Below are positions 34,388 through 42,507 of a stretch of DNA of 64,000 bases, in pieces. The stretch comes from an uncultured Oscillospiraceae bacterium (GTDB lineage: Bacteria; Bacillota; Clostridia; Oscillospirales; Oscillospiraceae): positions 1-64,000 of the forward strand of contig CAKUEH010000012.1 in the NCBI GenBank assembly GCA_934646185.1, in the 5' to 3' direction. A program made the position numbers and the translations under genes. The first letter of the stretch is position 1. Every line of letters begins with the position of its first letter. The notes under the pieces were generated by a model. That model saw nothing but the letters and a program-made list of their open reading frames with translations, ran no database searches and was not told where the DNA came from.

Positions 34388-35035
34388 ATGATCCGTGTAT
34401 CCCCCTCGATCCTGGCAGCAGATTTTGCAAATCTGGAGCGTGAGATCGATACGATCAAGCAGGCGGGCGCCGAGTATGTACATATTGACGTTATGGACGG
34501 TCTGTTTGTTCCCAATATTTCGATCGGCCTGCCCGTTTTATCCTGCATCCGCAAGGTGACGGATCTGACGCTCGACGTACATCTGATGATCGACCGGCCC
34601 GTGCGCTATGCCGAGCGCTTCTGCCAGGCCGGCGCGGACATCGTGACCGTCCATGTCGAGGCCGACACGCAGGAAAACACGCTTGAGGCCCTCCGTATCA
34701 TCCGCGCCTGCGGCAAAAAGCCCGCGATCTGCGTCAAGCCCAAAACGCCGGCGGAGGCTGTGCTGCCGTTTATCGGCCTTGTCGACCTGATCCTGGTCAT
34801 GACGGTCGAGCCGGGCTTCGGCGGCCAGAGCTTCATGGCCGATATGATGCCCAAGGTGCAGGCCATCCGCGCGTATATTGATGAACAGAATCCCGGCTGC
34901 GAGCTGGAGGTCGACGGCGGCGTCAACGCGCAGACCGCGAAAGTCTGCACCGCGGCAGGCGCCAACGTCCTCGTCGCCGGCAGCGCATTCTTCAAAGCCG
35001 AAGACAAGGCCGCGTTTGTGCAGGCGGTAAAATAA
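34388..35035 (+). CDS. rpe: Ribulose-phosphate 3-epimerase
   Basis: 215-residue TIM barrel of the pentose phosphate pathway interconverting ribulose 5-phosphate and xylulose 5-phosphate. Motifs: RVSPSILAADFANLE, HIDVMDGLFVPNISIG with metal ligands, DVHLMI, TVEPGFGGQSFMADMMPKV and EVDGGVNAQTA. The ATG at 34388 has GGAGG with a 9-base spacer; the open frame runs further upstream through the leader but lacks a ribosome site. It stands alone, not with rsgA or thiN as in many Firmicutes. Confidence 0.96.
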   Translation: MIRVSPSILAADFANLEREIDTIKQAGAEYVHIDVMDGLFVPNISIGLPVLSCIRKVTDLTLDVHLMIDRPVRYAERFCQAGADIVTVHVEADTQENTLEALRIIRACGKKPAICVKPKTPAEAVLPFIGLVDLILVMTVEPGFGGQSFMADMMPKVQAIRAYIDEQNPGCELEVDGGVNAQTAKVCTAAGANVLVAGSAFFKAEDKAAFVQAVK

Positions 35036-35040
35036 GCGCA

Positions 35041-35165
35041 GCGCCTGAGGGGATTCGAACCTCGCGAATTTCGGCGCACTCTGAAATTTGCGGCAAATCC
35101 CCTCCGTCATTTGCTTCGCAAATGCCACCTCCCCTTATCGTGCAGGGCACGACAAGGGGAGGCTT
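35041..35165. repeat. Multi-hairpin intergenic repeat, family A, short variant
   Basis: Inverted relative to the copy at 3415 and of the same short type: GCGCCTGAGGGGATTCGAAC at the left, the CATTTGCTTCGCAAATG hairpin, and the CCACCTCCCCTTATCGTGC / GCACGACAAGGGGAGG hairpin at the right. Begins 5 bases after the rpe stop. Confidence 0.85.
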
Positions 35166-35504
35166 TGGGGCTGCGGCAAAGCCGTACTGCCCAGCAAATT
35201 TTGAACGTAAAGCGTTTTTACCGCAGATATGAAATCGCAACTGCGCATAAATTCGGTGTACCGTAACAGGCGGCGCGTACCATAGCGCCCGTAGGGTGAG
35301 GATGGGTGTTCGCAGCGGCTATCAATCAGGTGCTTGCCTGAATCGTACCCGCAGGATGCACCAACTCGTACCCAGTGCCCCCTTTTCTCCCCATTCTTTT
35401 CCGGCAAGGCGGAAAAGAATGGGCCGCCGGAGGCATGACCAGCCTGCAAACCGGCAAAATCTCATTCTGTTTTGTCGCAGCCTCCCTGCCGGGGGCTGCT
35501 TTTT
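35166..35504. other. Gene-free stretch between the repeat and the Y-family polymerase
   Basis: No supported ORF. It contains a perfect 14-bp stem palindrome CCCATTCTTTTCCG / CGGAAAAGAATGGG (35390-35423) and a hairpin GCAGCC...GGGCTGC (about 35478-35499) just after the polymerase stop that may act as its terminator, although the minus-strand T run is poor. Confidence 0.55.
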
Positions 35505-37013
35505 CTATGCCTTATGCCCGCCGATCTGTTCGTTTCGCTGGCGGGCGGTCGCGCCGTCGCGGAGGCTCATGCCCTTCAGAATGGCGTTCTTCCCGTATTT
35601 TTCGCGGATGGACAGCAGCGCGCCCTGCATGCGGCGCTCGCGCTCGCGCGCGGCCTGTTCGGCCTCGCGCCGGGCGGCAAGGGCCGTCTCATCAGCGAAC
35701 AGGTCGAGCTGGACGTATTCCGTCTCCGGCTGCGCGTCCTGCTCCCGCTGCACGCGGTTCGCCACGACATACATCAGCCGCACGAGCAGCCCGCGGTCCA
35801 CGATCCGGTCAAACAGCGCCGTCAGCGCCTCCAGAATTTCTCTGGACGACGCGGTCGGCGCCTGAAGATTCTCCGAGCCGTGCGCGGCTTTCGGCACGCG
35901 CCGCCCGTAACGGTCGGTCGTGACCGGGCCGCGGTACGGCGGGCAGGCGGGATCCGTCAGGCTCTCGCGGTCATAACCGACGGTCAGGACGAGCTGACCG
36001 GTCACGAGTCCCTGCCGCGTCAGCTCCAGCGCCAGCGCGTCCGCCATCTCCCGCGCCACGAGCCGGGCCTTTTCAAACACATACGGGCATTGCAGCACCT
36101 GCCCGGAGCTGATGCTGTGCGCCTGCGGCCGGTAGGCCTTGATATCCGCGAGCGTACACGGCTCCACGCCCCATGCGTGGTCGATCAGCAGCTCCGCGTT
36201 CACGCCGAACATGCGGTACAGCAGCTCCTCATTGTAAAATTCATCCGGCTTTCCGAGCGAGCAGCGGGCGATATCGCCCATCGTGAACAGCCCCTTTGCC
36301 TCGAGCCTTTGCGCGATCCCGCGTCCGACGCGCCAGAAATCCGTCAGCGGCCGGTGCGCCCAGAGCGTTTCGCGGTAGCTGCGCTCGGTGAGGGCGGCGA
36401 TGCGCACGCCGTTTTCGTCCGGCTCCACGTGCTTGGCCCCGATGTCCATGGCGACCTTTGCCAGATACAGATTCGTGCCGATTCCGGCGGTCGCGGTGAT
36501 GCCGGTCGTGCGCAGCACGTCCAGAATGACCGTCCGCGCCAGCTCCCGCGGCGTCTGGCCGTAGGTGCGCAGATACGGCGCGGCGTCGATGAAGACCTCG
36601 TCGATGGAGTAGACGTGAATATCCTCCGGCGCGAAATATTTGAGGTAGATCTGATAGATCTGCGCGGAGATCTGCATGTATGCTGCCATCTGCGGCGGCG
36701 CGGTGATGAAGGAGAGCGCCAGCTCCGGGTGCGCGGCAAGCTCGTCCGCGTCGGTGCTTTCGCCGCGCAGCTGCCGGCCCGGCGCGCGCTCCCGCCGCAC
36801 GGCGTTTATCTGTTCGACGCGCTGCAGCACCTCGAACAGCCGCGCCCGGCCCGCGATGCCGTATGCCTTTAAAGACGGCGAGACGGCCAGACAGATCGTC
36901 TTCTCCGTCCGCGCCGCATCCGCCACGACGAGATTTGTTTTTAACGGATCCAGCCCCCGCGCCGCGCATTCCACCGACGCATAAAAGGATTTCAGATCGA
37001 TCGCCAGATACAC
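35505..37013 (-). CDS. Y-family DNA polymerase (UmuC/UvrX-like)
   Basis: 502 residues, longer than DinB (about 350-420). Catalytic motifs: YLAIDLKSFYASVECAARG with the first metal Asp, and YSIDEVFIDAAPYL with the SIDE-type acidic pair. Little-finger and extended C-terminal regions follow. TEYVQLDLFADE near residue 430 is a good beta-clamp binding motif (QLDLF). The size and the spacing of motifs resemble the Firmicutes UvrX/YqjW group used in SOS translesion synthesis. No LexA box was recognised in the short upstream region. AGGAGG precedes the start. Confidence 0.92.
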   Translation of the reverse strand: MYLAIDLKSFYASVECAARGLDPLKTNLVVADAARTEKTICLAVSPSLKAYGIAGRARLFEVLQRVEQINAVRRERAPGRQLRGESTDADELAAHPELALSFITAPPQMAAYMQISAQIYQIYLKYFAPEDIHVYSIDEVFIDAAPYLRTYGQTPRELARTVILDVLRTTGITATAGIGTNLYLAKVAMDIGAKHVEPDENGVRIAALTERSYRETLWAHRPLTDFWRVGRGIAQRLEAKGLFTMGDIARCSLGKPDEFYNEELLYRMFGVNAELLIDHAWGVEPCTLADIKAYRPQAHSISSGQVLQCPYVFEKARLVAREMADALALELTRQGLVTGQLVLTVGYDRESLTDPACPPYRGPVTTDRYGRRVPKAAHGSENLQAPTASSREILEALTALFDRIVDRGLLVRLMYVVANRVQREQDAQPETEYVQLDLFADETALAARREAEQAARERERRMQGALLSIREKYGKNAILKGMSLRDGATARQRNEQIGGHKA

Positions 37014-37162
37014 CCGCCCCGCCTCCTGTCATGTTCTGCTCTTATCATACCACCCGGTGAGGAAAGAATGCAAGCATTATTAGAAAATTTGTTCGAATAT
37101 ATAAAAACAGAAAAACATGGAGGCAGTTGGTACGAAAATATATGAGCAGCAATACAATGCCA

Positions 37163-37191
37163 TTCAAAAACAGACTGGCTTATGCTATGAT
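37163..37191 (+). promoter_or_regulatory. Possible promoter of the GNAT gene
   Basis: -35 TTCAAA (37163-37168), 17-base spacer, -10 TATGAT (37186-37191), in an AT-rich stretch. Confidence 0.5.
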
Positions 37192-37254
37192 ACGATTGTG
37201 CTCAAAATGACAGCAGGACAAGCAGATCGGAACGAAGAGCAAGGAGTAAACTAT

Positions 37255-37800
37255 ATGGAAAAACTTGAACTATACATCCCCAAGCTGGAAGATCTGTGGT
37301 TTTATCAACAGATGACGTCTGATCCGGAAACAATGTCCTACAACGCTGGCTGGAATGTTGACTACGCGGGATACCATCGGGACACCGGCTGCATTGATCA
37401 TCCGGATGAGGTGCTGCCTGACTGGTACGATAGATGGATCGGAAATGAGCCGGATTGCTTCTATGCTTATATCAAACGCAGTCTGGATGGCGCATGGATC
37501 GGTGATGTGAACTTCCACTATACCCCGGAAAAGGACTGGTGGGATATGGGCATCGTGATGTACGCCCCCTTCCGCGGCAAGGGCTATGCCGTTCCTGCGC
37601 TGAGACTGCTGCTGGATCATGCGTTCCGTGTCTGCGGTATTTCCAGAATCCATAACGACTTCGAGGCCGCACGAAACGAAATTGCCGCATGGGAAACCCA
37701 TCGCAAAGCAGGCTTCAAGGAATTGGGCGTGGAAAATGGTTTTCTCCACATGATGATCACCAGAGAAGATTATCTGGGTGCAGTACAAAACGAAACGTAA
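37255..37800 (+). CDS. GNAT family N-acetyltransferase
   Basis: 181 residues from the ATG at 37255 (AAGGAG upstream). RimJ/RimL-like features: acetyl-CoA loop region GIVMYAPFRGKGYAVPALRL, then RIHNDFEAARNEIAAWETHRKAGFKELG. Codon use and the 190-base upstream region are visibly more AT-rich than neighbouring genes, suggesting more recent acquisition. The acceptor is unknown. Confidence 0.87.
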   Translation: MEKLELYIPKLEDLWFYQQMTSDPETMSYNAGWNVDYAGYHRDTGCIDHPDEVLPDWYDRWIGNEPDCFYAYIKRSLDGAWIGDVNFHYTPEKDWWDMGIVMYAPFRGKGYAVPALRLLLDHAFRVCGISRIHNDFEAARNEIAAWETHRKAGFKELGVENGFLHMMITREDYLGAVQNET

Positions 37801-37875
37801 TGTGTTTTTTGAAACCGGCTAGGTTTTCGCGCGGAAGCGTGCTATACTGGTCACAGAAAAGGGAGGAGTGTGCTT

Positions 37876-38628
37876 ATGTCTATTTTATCGCAGCTTAACA
37901 GTCCGGCGATGTACGCCATCTGCGGCGGCATTGTCGCGTTCGTGGCGCTCATCTGCATCGTGTTCCTTGTCCGCGCATGGAGGGCCGGGCTTGCGCTCGG
38001 CATGGATCCGGTCAAATTAAAGCGCGTGGTCGTTTCCAGCGCGACGTTTTCGGCGCTGCCGAGCGTCGGCATTCTGCTGGGCGTTATCGCGCTGTCCGGC
38101 AGCCTCGGCACGCCGTGGCCGTGGCTGAGATTGTCCGTCATCGGCGCGCTCCACTATGAGACGCAGGTGGCGCAGGCGGCGGCCGAGCAGGTCGGCATGA
38201 AGAGCCTGTCCGCCGCCGAAATGACCCCGCAGGGCTTTGCGACCATCGCCCTTCTCATGAGCCTCTGCATCATCTGGGGTATCGTCCTGTCTATCTTCTT
38301 CAATAAGCGGTATACGAAAAAGCTCTCGTCCGGCTCCGGCAGCGGCAAGGGTGCGGCGGGCTTCGGCGATCTTGCCATGACGGCGATGTTCATCGGCCTT
38401 GTCAGCGCGTACATCGGCAGCTATCTCGGCGGCTTTATTTCCTCGAACGGCCTGTTCACCTTCTCCGGGGACTGGACGCCACTGCTGGTCGCGGCGGTGT
38501 CAGCGGGCGTGATGGCGCTGTTTGTGTATCTGGCGGAGAAAAAGCACGTCACATGGGTCGAAAATTTCTCGATCGCGGGCAGCATGCTCGCGGGCATGGC
38601 GGCCGCCGTGCTGGTCGGACTGCTGTAA
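37876..38628 (+). CDS. DUF5058 family membrane protein
   Basis: 250 residues from the ATG at 37876 (GGGAGGAG upstream). About six helices; N-terminal SPAMYAICGGIVAFVALICI, cytoplasmic loop KLSSGSGSGKGAAGFGDL, and a C-terminal hydrophobic half. This matches the DUF5058 family of Clostridia, seemingly a membrane transport component. It opens a three-gene operon with another membrane protein and an M20 peptidase, which suggests uptake or export of a peptide or acylated amino acid; that role is inference. Confidence 0.8.
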   Translation: MSILSQLNSPAMYAICGGIVAFVALICIVFLVRAWRAGLALGMDPVKLKRVVVSSATFSALPSVGILLGVIALSGSLGTPWPWLRLSVIGALHYETQVAQAAAEQVGMKSLSAAEMTPQGFATIALLMSLCIIWGIVLSIFFNKRYTKKLSSGSGSGKGAAGFGDLAMTAMFIGLVSAYIGSYLGGFISSNGLFTFSGDWTPLLVAAVSAGVMALFVYLAEKKHVTWVENFSIAGSMLAGMAAAVLVGLL

Positions 38629-38641
38629 GGAGGGCGGATAC

Positions 38642-39340
38642 ATGGAACAGAAACAGAAGGACGCCCTCTGGGCGCAGTACAGCAAACAGACGCATGTGCT
38701 TGGCCGCGTATTGAGTATCCTGACCGTCGCGCTGCTGCTCGGCGCGCCGTTCGTCATCGGCGGGCTGCTCGGCGCGTATCCCGACCTGGGCGCGACGGCG
38801 CGGGGCTTTTTGTCCGTCGGCCTCGTGTGGACGGTCAGCAGCGTCGCGGAATTTCTGATCTACACGCCGATGCTCGGCGCGGGCGGCGGCTATCTCGCGT
38901 TCATCACCGGCAATCTCATCAACATGAAGATCCCCTGCGCGGTGAACGCCCGCGATCTGGCGGGCGTCAAGACCGGCACGGCGGAAAACGAGATCGTCTC
39001 CACGCTCTCGATTGCCGCATCGTCGCTTGTGACGATCGTCATTCTGGCGCTCGGCGTGCTGGCTCTGCAGCCGCTGCAGCCGGTTTTGCAGAGTCCCGCG
39101 CTGCAGCCCGCGTTCGCAAACGTCGTCCCGGCGCTCTTCGGCGCGATGGCGTATCAGTATTACCGGAAGAATATCGTTGTGGCGATCGCGCCGCTGGCTG
39201 TGATGAGCGTGCTGTTCACGCTCGTGCCGGGGCTCATTTCGTCTACCAGCTTTATGATCATCCCCTCCGGTGCGCTGGCCATCGGCATTGCGTATACGAT
39301 CTATAAAAAGAAAAAGACCGACAAGGAGGCGCAGGCATGA
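38642..39340 (+). CDS. Multi-pass membrane protein, DUF5058 partner
   Basis: 232 residues from the ATG at 38642 (AAGGAGGGCGG upstream). Five to six helices, with a conserved-looking polar loop GAGGGYLAFITGNLINMKIP followed by VKTGTAENEIVSTLSIAASS, which looks like a substrate or ion path. Gene spacing (13 bases after DUF5058; 4-base overlap with the peptidase) indicates a coupled operon and probable complex with the DUF5058 protein. No named family assigned with certainty. Confidence 0.78.
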   Translation: MEQKQKDALWAQYSKQTHVLGRVLSILTVALLLGAPFVIGGLLGAYPDLGATARGFLSVGLVWTVSSVAEFLIYTPMLGAGGGYLAFITGNLINMKIPCAVNARDLAGVKTGTAENEIVSTLSIAASSLVTIVILALGVLALQPLQPVLQSPALQPAFANVVPALFGAMAYQYYRKNIVVAIAPLAVMSVLFTLVPGLISSTSFMIIPSGALAIGIAYTIYKKKKTDKEAQA

Positions 39341-40767
39341 GATATCTGCTGCTGATCCCGGGCGTTCTGGTGCTGCTGGTGCTCATTGCGGTCGTCCGGA
39401 CGCTGCTCAGTCCGAAAAAAACGTCGGATTACAGGCCGCAGGAGGACGAACAGGAAGCGCTGCGGCTGGCCCAAAAGCTGTCCGCCATGATCCAGGTCGA
39501 CACGACCTCTCACACGGGCGGCGACGATCCGGAAACATTCCGCGCGTTCCATAAAACGCTCGCGGAGCTGTTCCCGCTGGTCTTCTCGAAGCTGGAAAAG
39601 ACCGAGATCGACGGCAATCTGCTCTTTTACTGGAAGGGCCGGTCCTCGGAAAAGCCGATCCTGCTCATGAGCCATCAGGACGTCGTTCCGGCGGAGGGGG
39701 AGTGGCTCCATGCGCCGTTCTCCGGCGATATCGCGGACGGCAAGGTCTGGGGGCGCGGCGCTTCGGACACGAAATGCTCCGTCATGGCCTTCTTTGAGGC
39801 CGTCGAGCAGCTGCTGGCCGAGGGCTTTACGCCGCCCACGGACGTGTATCTGGCCTCGTCCTGCACGGAAGAGTGGGCGGGCGACGGCGCGCCGAAGCTG
39901 GTCAAGGAGCTGCAGCGCCGCGGCGTTGAGCTGTTTCTGCTCTGTGACGAGGGCGGCGGCATCATTTCCGAGCCCATCGGCGGCATTCCTGGCAACTTCG
40001 CCATGGTCGGCGTGTTTGAAAAGGGCAAGGCCGACGTGAAATTCACGGCAAAGTCCACCGGCGGCCATGCCAGCGCGCCGGGAAAGCACACGCCCATCGC
40101 GCGGCTTGCCGCGTTTGTAAACGAGGTCGAGACGCACAGCCCCTTCAAAAAGAAGCTCCTGCCGGAGGTCGCAGCCATGTTCCGGACGCTGTCGGGCTAC
40201 GCGTCGTCGTTCGGATTGCGGCTGCTGCTGGGCAATCTGTGGCTGTTTTCCCCGCTTCTAAAGGCCGTCCTCCCCGCCGTCAGCGCGCAGGCGGGCGCGA
40301 TGCTGAAGACCACCATCGCGTTTACCACGCAGTCCGGCTCCGACGCGTATAACGTCATTCCGCAGGAGGCGACGCTGGGCGCCAACATGCGCTTTATCCC
40401 GCATCAGGGCGAGCAGGAAAGCCTCGCGATCATCCAAAGGCTGGCCGAAAAGCACGGGCTTTCGACCGAGGTGCTCCATTCGAACGATTTTACGCCCCCG
40501 GTCGATATCCACGGCGAGGCGTTCACGCTCTTCACGCGCGTCATCGGCGAGACCTTTCCCGGCCTTGCCGCGAGCCCCTACGTCATGACCGGCGCGACCG
40601 ACGCGCAGTTTTACCAGCCCGTCTGCAAAAGCTGCATCCGCTTCGCGCCCGTGATCTACGGCCCGGAGCAGATGAAGGGCATGCACGGCCTGAACGAGAA
40701 CATTGAATATAACTGTCTGCCCGGCGCAGTGCGGTTCTATCAGAACCTCATCCGGGCGGAAAAATAG
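39337..40767 (+). CDS. Membrane-anchored M20 family metallopeptidase
   Basis: 476 residues. An uncleaved N-terminal membrane segment (LLIPGVLVLLVLIAVVRTLL) is followed by the M20 domain: metal ligand His in LLMSHQDVVPAEGEW, bridging Asp in GRGASDTKCS, the Glu pair in SCTEEWAGDG, a dimerisation lid (STGGHASAPGKHTPIARL) and the C-terminal His (MKGMHGLNENIEY). Resembles carboxypeptidase PM20D1-like enzymes that hydrolyse or form N-acyl amino acids. Whether the active site faces in or out depends on topology. Coupled by ATGA overlap to the membrane protein upstream. Confidence 0.92.
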   Translation: MRYLLLIPGVLVLLVLIAVVRTLLSPKKTSDYRPQEDEQEALRLAQKLSAMIQVDTTSHTGGDDPETFRAFHKTLAELFPLVFSKLEKTEIDGNLLFYWKGRSSEKPILLMSHQDVVPAEGEWLHAPFSGDIADGKVWGRGASDTKCSVMAFFEAVEQLLAEGFTPPTDVYLASSCTEEWAGDGAPKLVKELQRRGVELFLLCDEGGGIISEPIGGIPGNFAMVGVFEKGKADVKFTAKSTGGHASAPGKHTPIARLAAFVNEVETHSPFKKKLLPEVAAMFRTLSGYASSFGLRLLLGNLWLFSPLLKAVLPAVSAQAGAMLKTTIAFTTQSGSDAYNVIPQEATLGANMRFIPHQGEQESLAIIQRLAEKHGLSTEVLHSNDFTPPVDIHGEAFTLFTRVIGETFPGLAASPYVMTGATDAQFYQPVCKSCIRFAPVIYGPEQMKGMHGLNENIEYNCLPGAVRFYQNLIRAEK

Positions 40768-40774
40768 ACCCTGT

Positions 40775-40811
40775 CCCGGACGCGCTGCGGCACGTCCGGG
40801 AGCTCTTTTTT
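40775..40811 (+). terminator. Terminator of the DUF5058-M20 operon
   Basis: CCCGGACG / CGTCCGGG stem, 10-base loop, then GAGCTCTTTTTT. Confidence 0.85.
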
Positions 40812-40815
40812 CCGC

Positions 40816-40844
40816 TTGACGCGCAGAGGGAAAGGCTCTATAAT
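40816..40844 (+). promoter_or_regulatory. Promoter of the MATE gene
   Basis: -35 TTGACG (40816-40821), 17-base spacer, -10 TATAAT (40839-40844). Confidence 0.8.
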
Positions 40845-40889
40845 AGGGGAGCTTTTGCGGCAAATGACATAAAAAGAGGATGTGTCGTT

Positions 40890-42269
40890 ATGGCAAGAAC
40901 GCTTTCCGCCCGCGCGGGCGGTATCCAGATGACCGAAGGGTCGTTATACAAAAACATTCTGCTGTTCAGCGTCCCGCTGATCTTTTCGCAGCTTCTGCAG
41001 GTGCTGTTCAATATGGCGGACGTGGCCGTCGTCGGAAAATTCTCCAGCGCGACGGCGCTGGGCTCCGTCGGCTCGACGTCGACGCTCGTCACGCTGTTCA
41101 CGGGCTTTCTGATCGGCCTGTCCAACGGCGTCAATGTCCGCGTGGCGCAGTATCTCGGCGCGCGGCAGGAGGAGGACACGCGCAACTGCGTCCACACGGC
41201 GCTGATCTTGTGCACGCTGTCGGGCCTCGTGATCGCGGGGCTGTGCTTTTTTCTGGCCGCGCCGATGCTGGAGCTGCTGAAAACAAAGGACGATCTGCTG
41301 CCCGGCGCGGTGCTCTACTTCCGCATCTACGCGCTCGGCATGCCGGCGCTCGGCGTTTTCAACTTCGGCAACGCCGTCCTGAGCGCCAGCGGCGACACGA
41401 AGCGGCCCCTGGCCTATCTGACGGCGGCGGGGATTCTGAACGTGATCCTGAACCTGTTCTTCGTCATCGTCTGCAAGATGGCCGCCGACGGCGTGGCGCT
41501 GGCAAGCGTCATTTCGCAGTATCTGTCGGCTGTGCTGGTGCTTCTGCACATGACGCGTCTGACGGACAGCTGCCGCGTGGAATGGCGGCTTCTGCGGCTG
41601 CACGGCGGCGAGGCCGGGCGCATCCTCGGCCTCGGCATCCCGGCGGGCATTCAGCATATGATCTTCGCCGTCGCGAATCTGTTCATCCAGGTCGGCATCA
41701 ACTCGTTTGACTCGACCGTCGTCTCCGGCAACGCCGCCGCCGTCAACGTGGACAACGTGATCTACAACGTCATGGCCGCGTTCTATACCGCCTGCTCGAC
41801 CTTCATGGGCCAGAACTGGGGCGCGGGCAAGAAAGACCGGATGATGAAGAGCTATTACATCAGCCTTGGCTATTCGTTCGCGATCGCGGCGGTGCTGGGC
41901 GTGGCGTTTTTACTCTGCGGAGAGCCGTTTCTGTATATCTTCACGAACGACGCGGATGTCGTCGCCGCGGGCATGGAGCGGATGCGGATCATGTGCTTTT
42001 CCTACTGCGTCAGCGCCTTCATGGACTGCACCATCGCCGCCTGCCGCGGCATCGGCCGCAGCTTTGTGCCGACGGTCATTGTCATCATGGGCTCGTGCGT
42101 GTTCCGCGTGATCTGGGTCTATACGATCTTCGCGCATTTCCACACCATCCCGTCTTTGTATCTGCTCTATATCTTCTCCTGGACGATCACCGCCGCCGCG
42201 GAGATCCTCTACTTTATCCGCTGCTGCCGCCGTCTGCGCACGGCGCAGCAGGCGCCTCAAAAAGCCTGA
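40890..42269 (+). CDS. MATE family efflux transporter
   Basis: 459 residues, twelve predicted helices in two similar halves. The opening MTEGSLYKNILLFSVPLIFS and NMADVAVVGKFSSATALGSVG are characteristic, as is YLGARQEEDTRNCVHTALIL. Family members extrude drugs or metabolites with Na+ or H+. It is monocistronic with a near-consensus promoter and a terminator. An in-frame ATG 13 codons downstream could also serve; AGAGGATG favours the listed start. Confidence 0.93.
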   Translation: MARTLSARAGGIQMTEGSLYKNILLFSVPLIFSQLLQVLFNMADVAVVGKFSSATALGSVGSTSTLVTLFTGFLIGLSNGVNVRVAQYLGARQEEDTRNCVHTALILCTLSGLVIAGLCFFLAAPMLELLKTKDDLLPGAVLYFRIYALGMPALGVFNFGNAVLSASGDTKRPLAYLTAAGILNVILNLFFVIVCKMAADGVALASVISQYLSAVLVLLHMTRLTDSCRVEWRLLRLHGGEAGRILGLGIPAGIQHMIFAVANLFIQVGINSFDSTVVSGNAAAVNVDNVIYNVMAAFYTACSTFMGQNWGAGKKDRMMKSYYISLGYSFAIAAVLGVAFLLCGEPFLYIFTNDADVVAAGMERMRIMCFSYCVSAFMDCTIAACRGIGRSFVPTVIVIMGSCVFRVIWVYTIFAHFHTIPSLYLLYIFSWTITAAAEILYFIRCCRRLRTAQQAPQKA

Positions 42270-42309
42270 AAAATCCGCCGGAACCACGTTCGGTCCCGGC
42301 GGATTTTTA
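42269..42309 (+). terminator. Terminator of the MATE gene
   Basis: AAATCCGCCGG / CCGGCGGATTT stem with a 14-base loop, followed by TT. Confidence 0.85.
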
Positions 42310-42336
42310 TATCACAGCCCGATATACAGCGTGCCC

Positions 42337-42498
42337 AAGGCTCCCCTTGGGCTCAAGGGGAGCTGTCAGCGAAGCTGACTGAGGGGATTCGAACGTCACA
42401 AATTTTGGAGCACTCTGAACCTTGCAGCAGATCCTCTCCGCCATTTTCTTTGAAAATGCCACCTCCCCTTACCGCGCGGGGCGCGGCAAGGGGAGGCT
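42337..42498. repeat. Multi-hairpin intergenic repeat, family A, long variant
   Basis: Left hairpin AAGGCTCCCCTTG / CAAGGGGAGC, then GTCAGCGAAGCTGAC, then GGGGATTCGAACG, a spacer, a GCCATTTTCTTTGAAAATG hairpin (diverged here) and a right hairpin CCTCCCCTTACCGCGC / GCGCGGCAAGGGGAGG. Same orientation as the copy at 54001. Confidence 0.88.
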
Positions 42499-42507
42499 AT
42501 GTGGGCG

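Noticed and set aside
37068..37145. 25-residue ORF before the GNAT gene (MQALLENLFEYIKTEK...)
   Set aside because: Weak ribosome site, no known family, in an AT-rich likely remnant; not enough support to call a gene.
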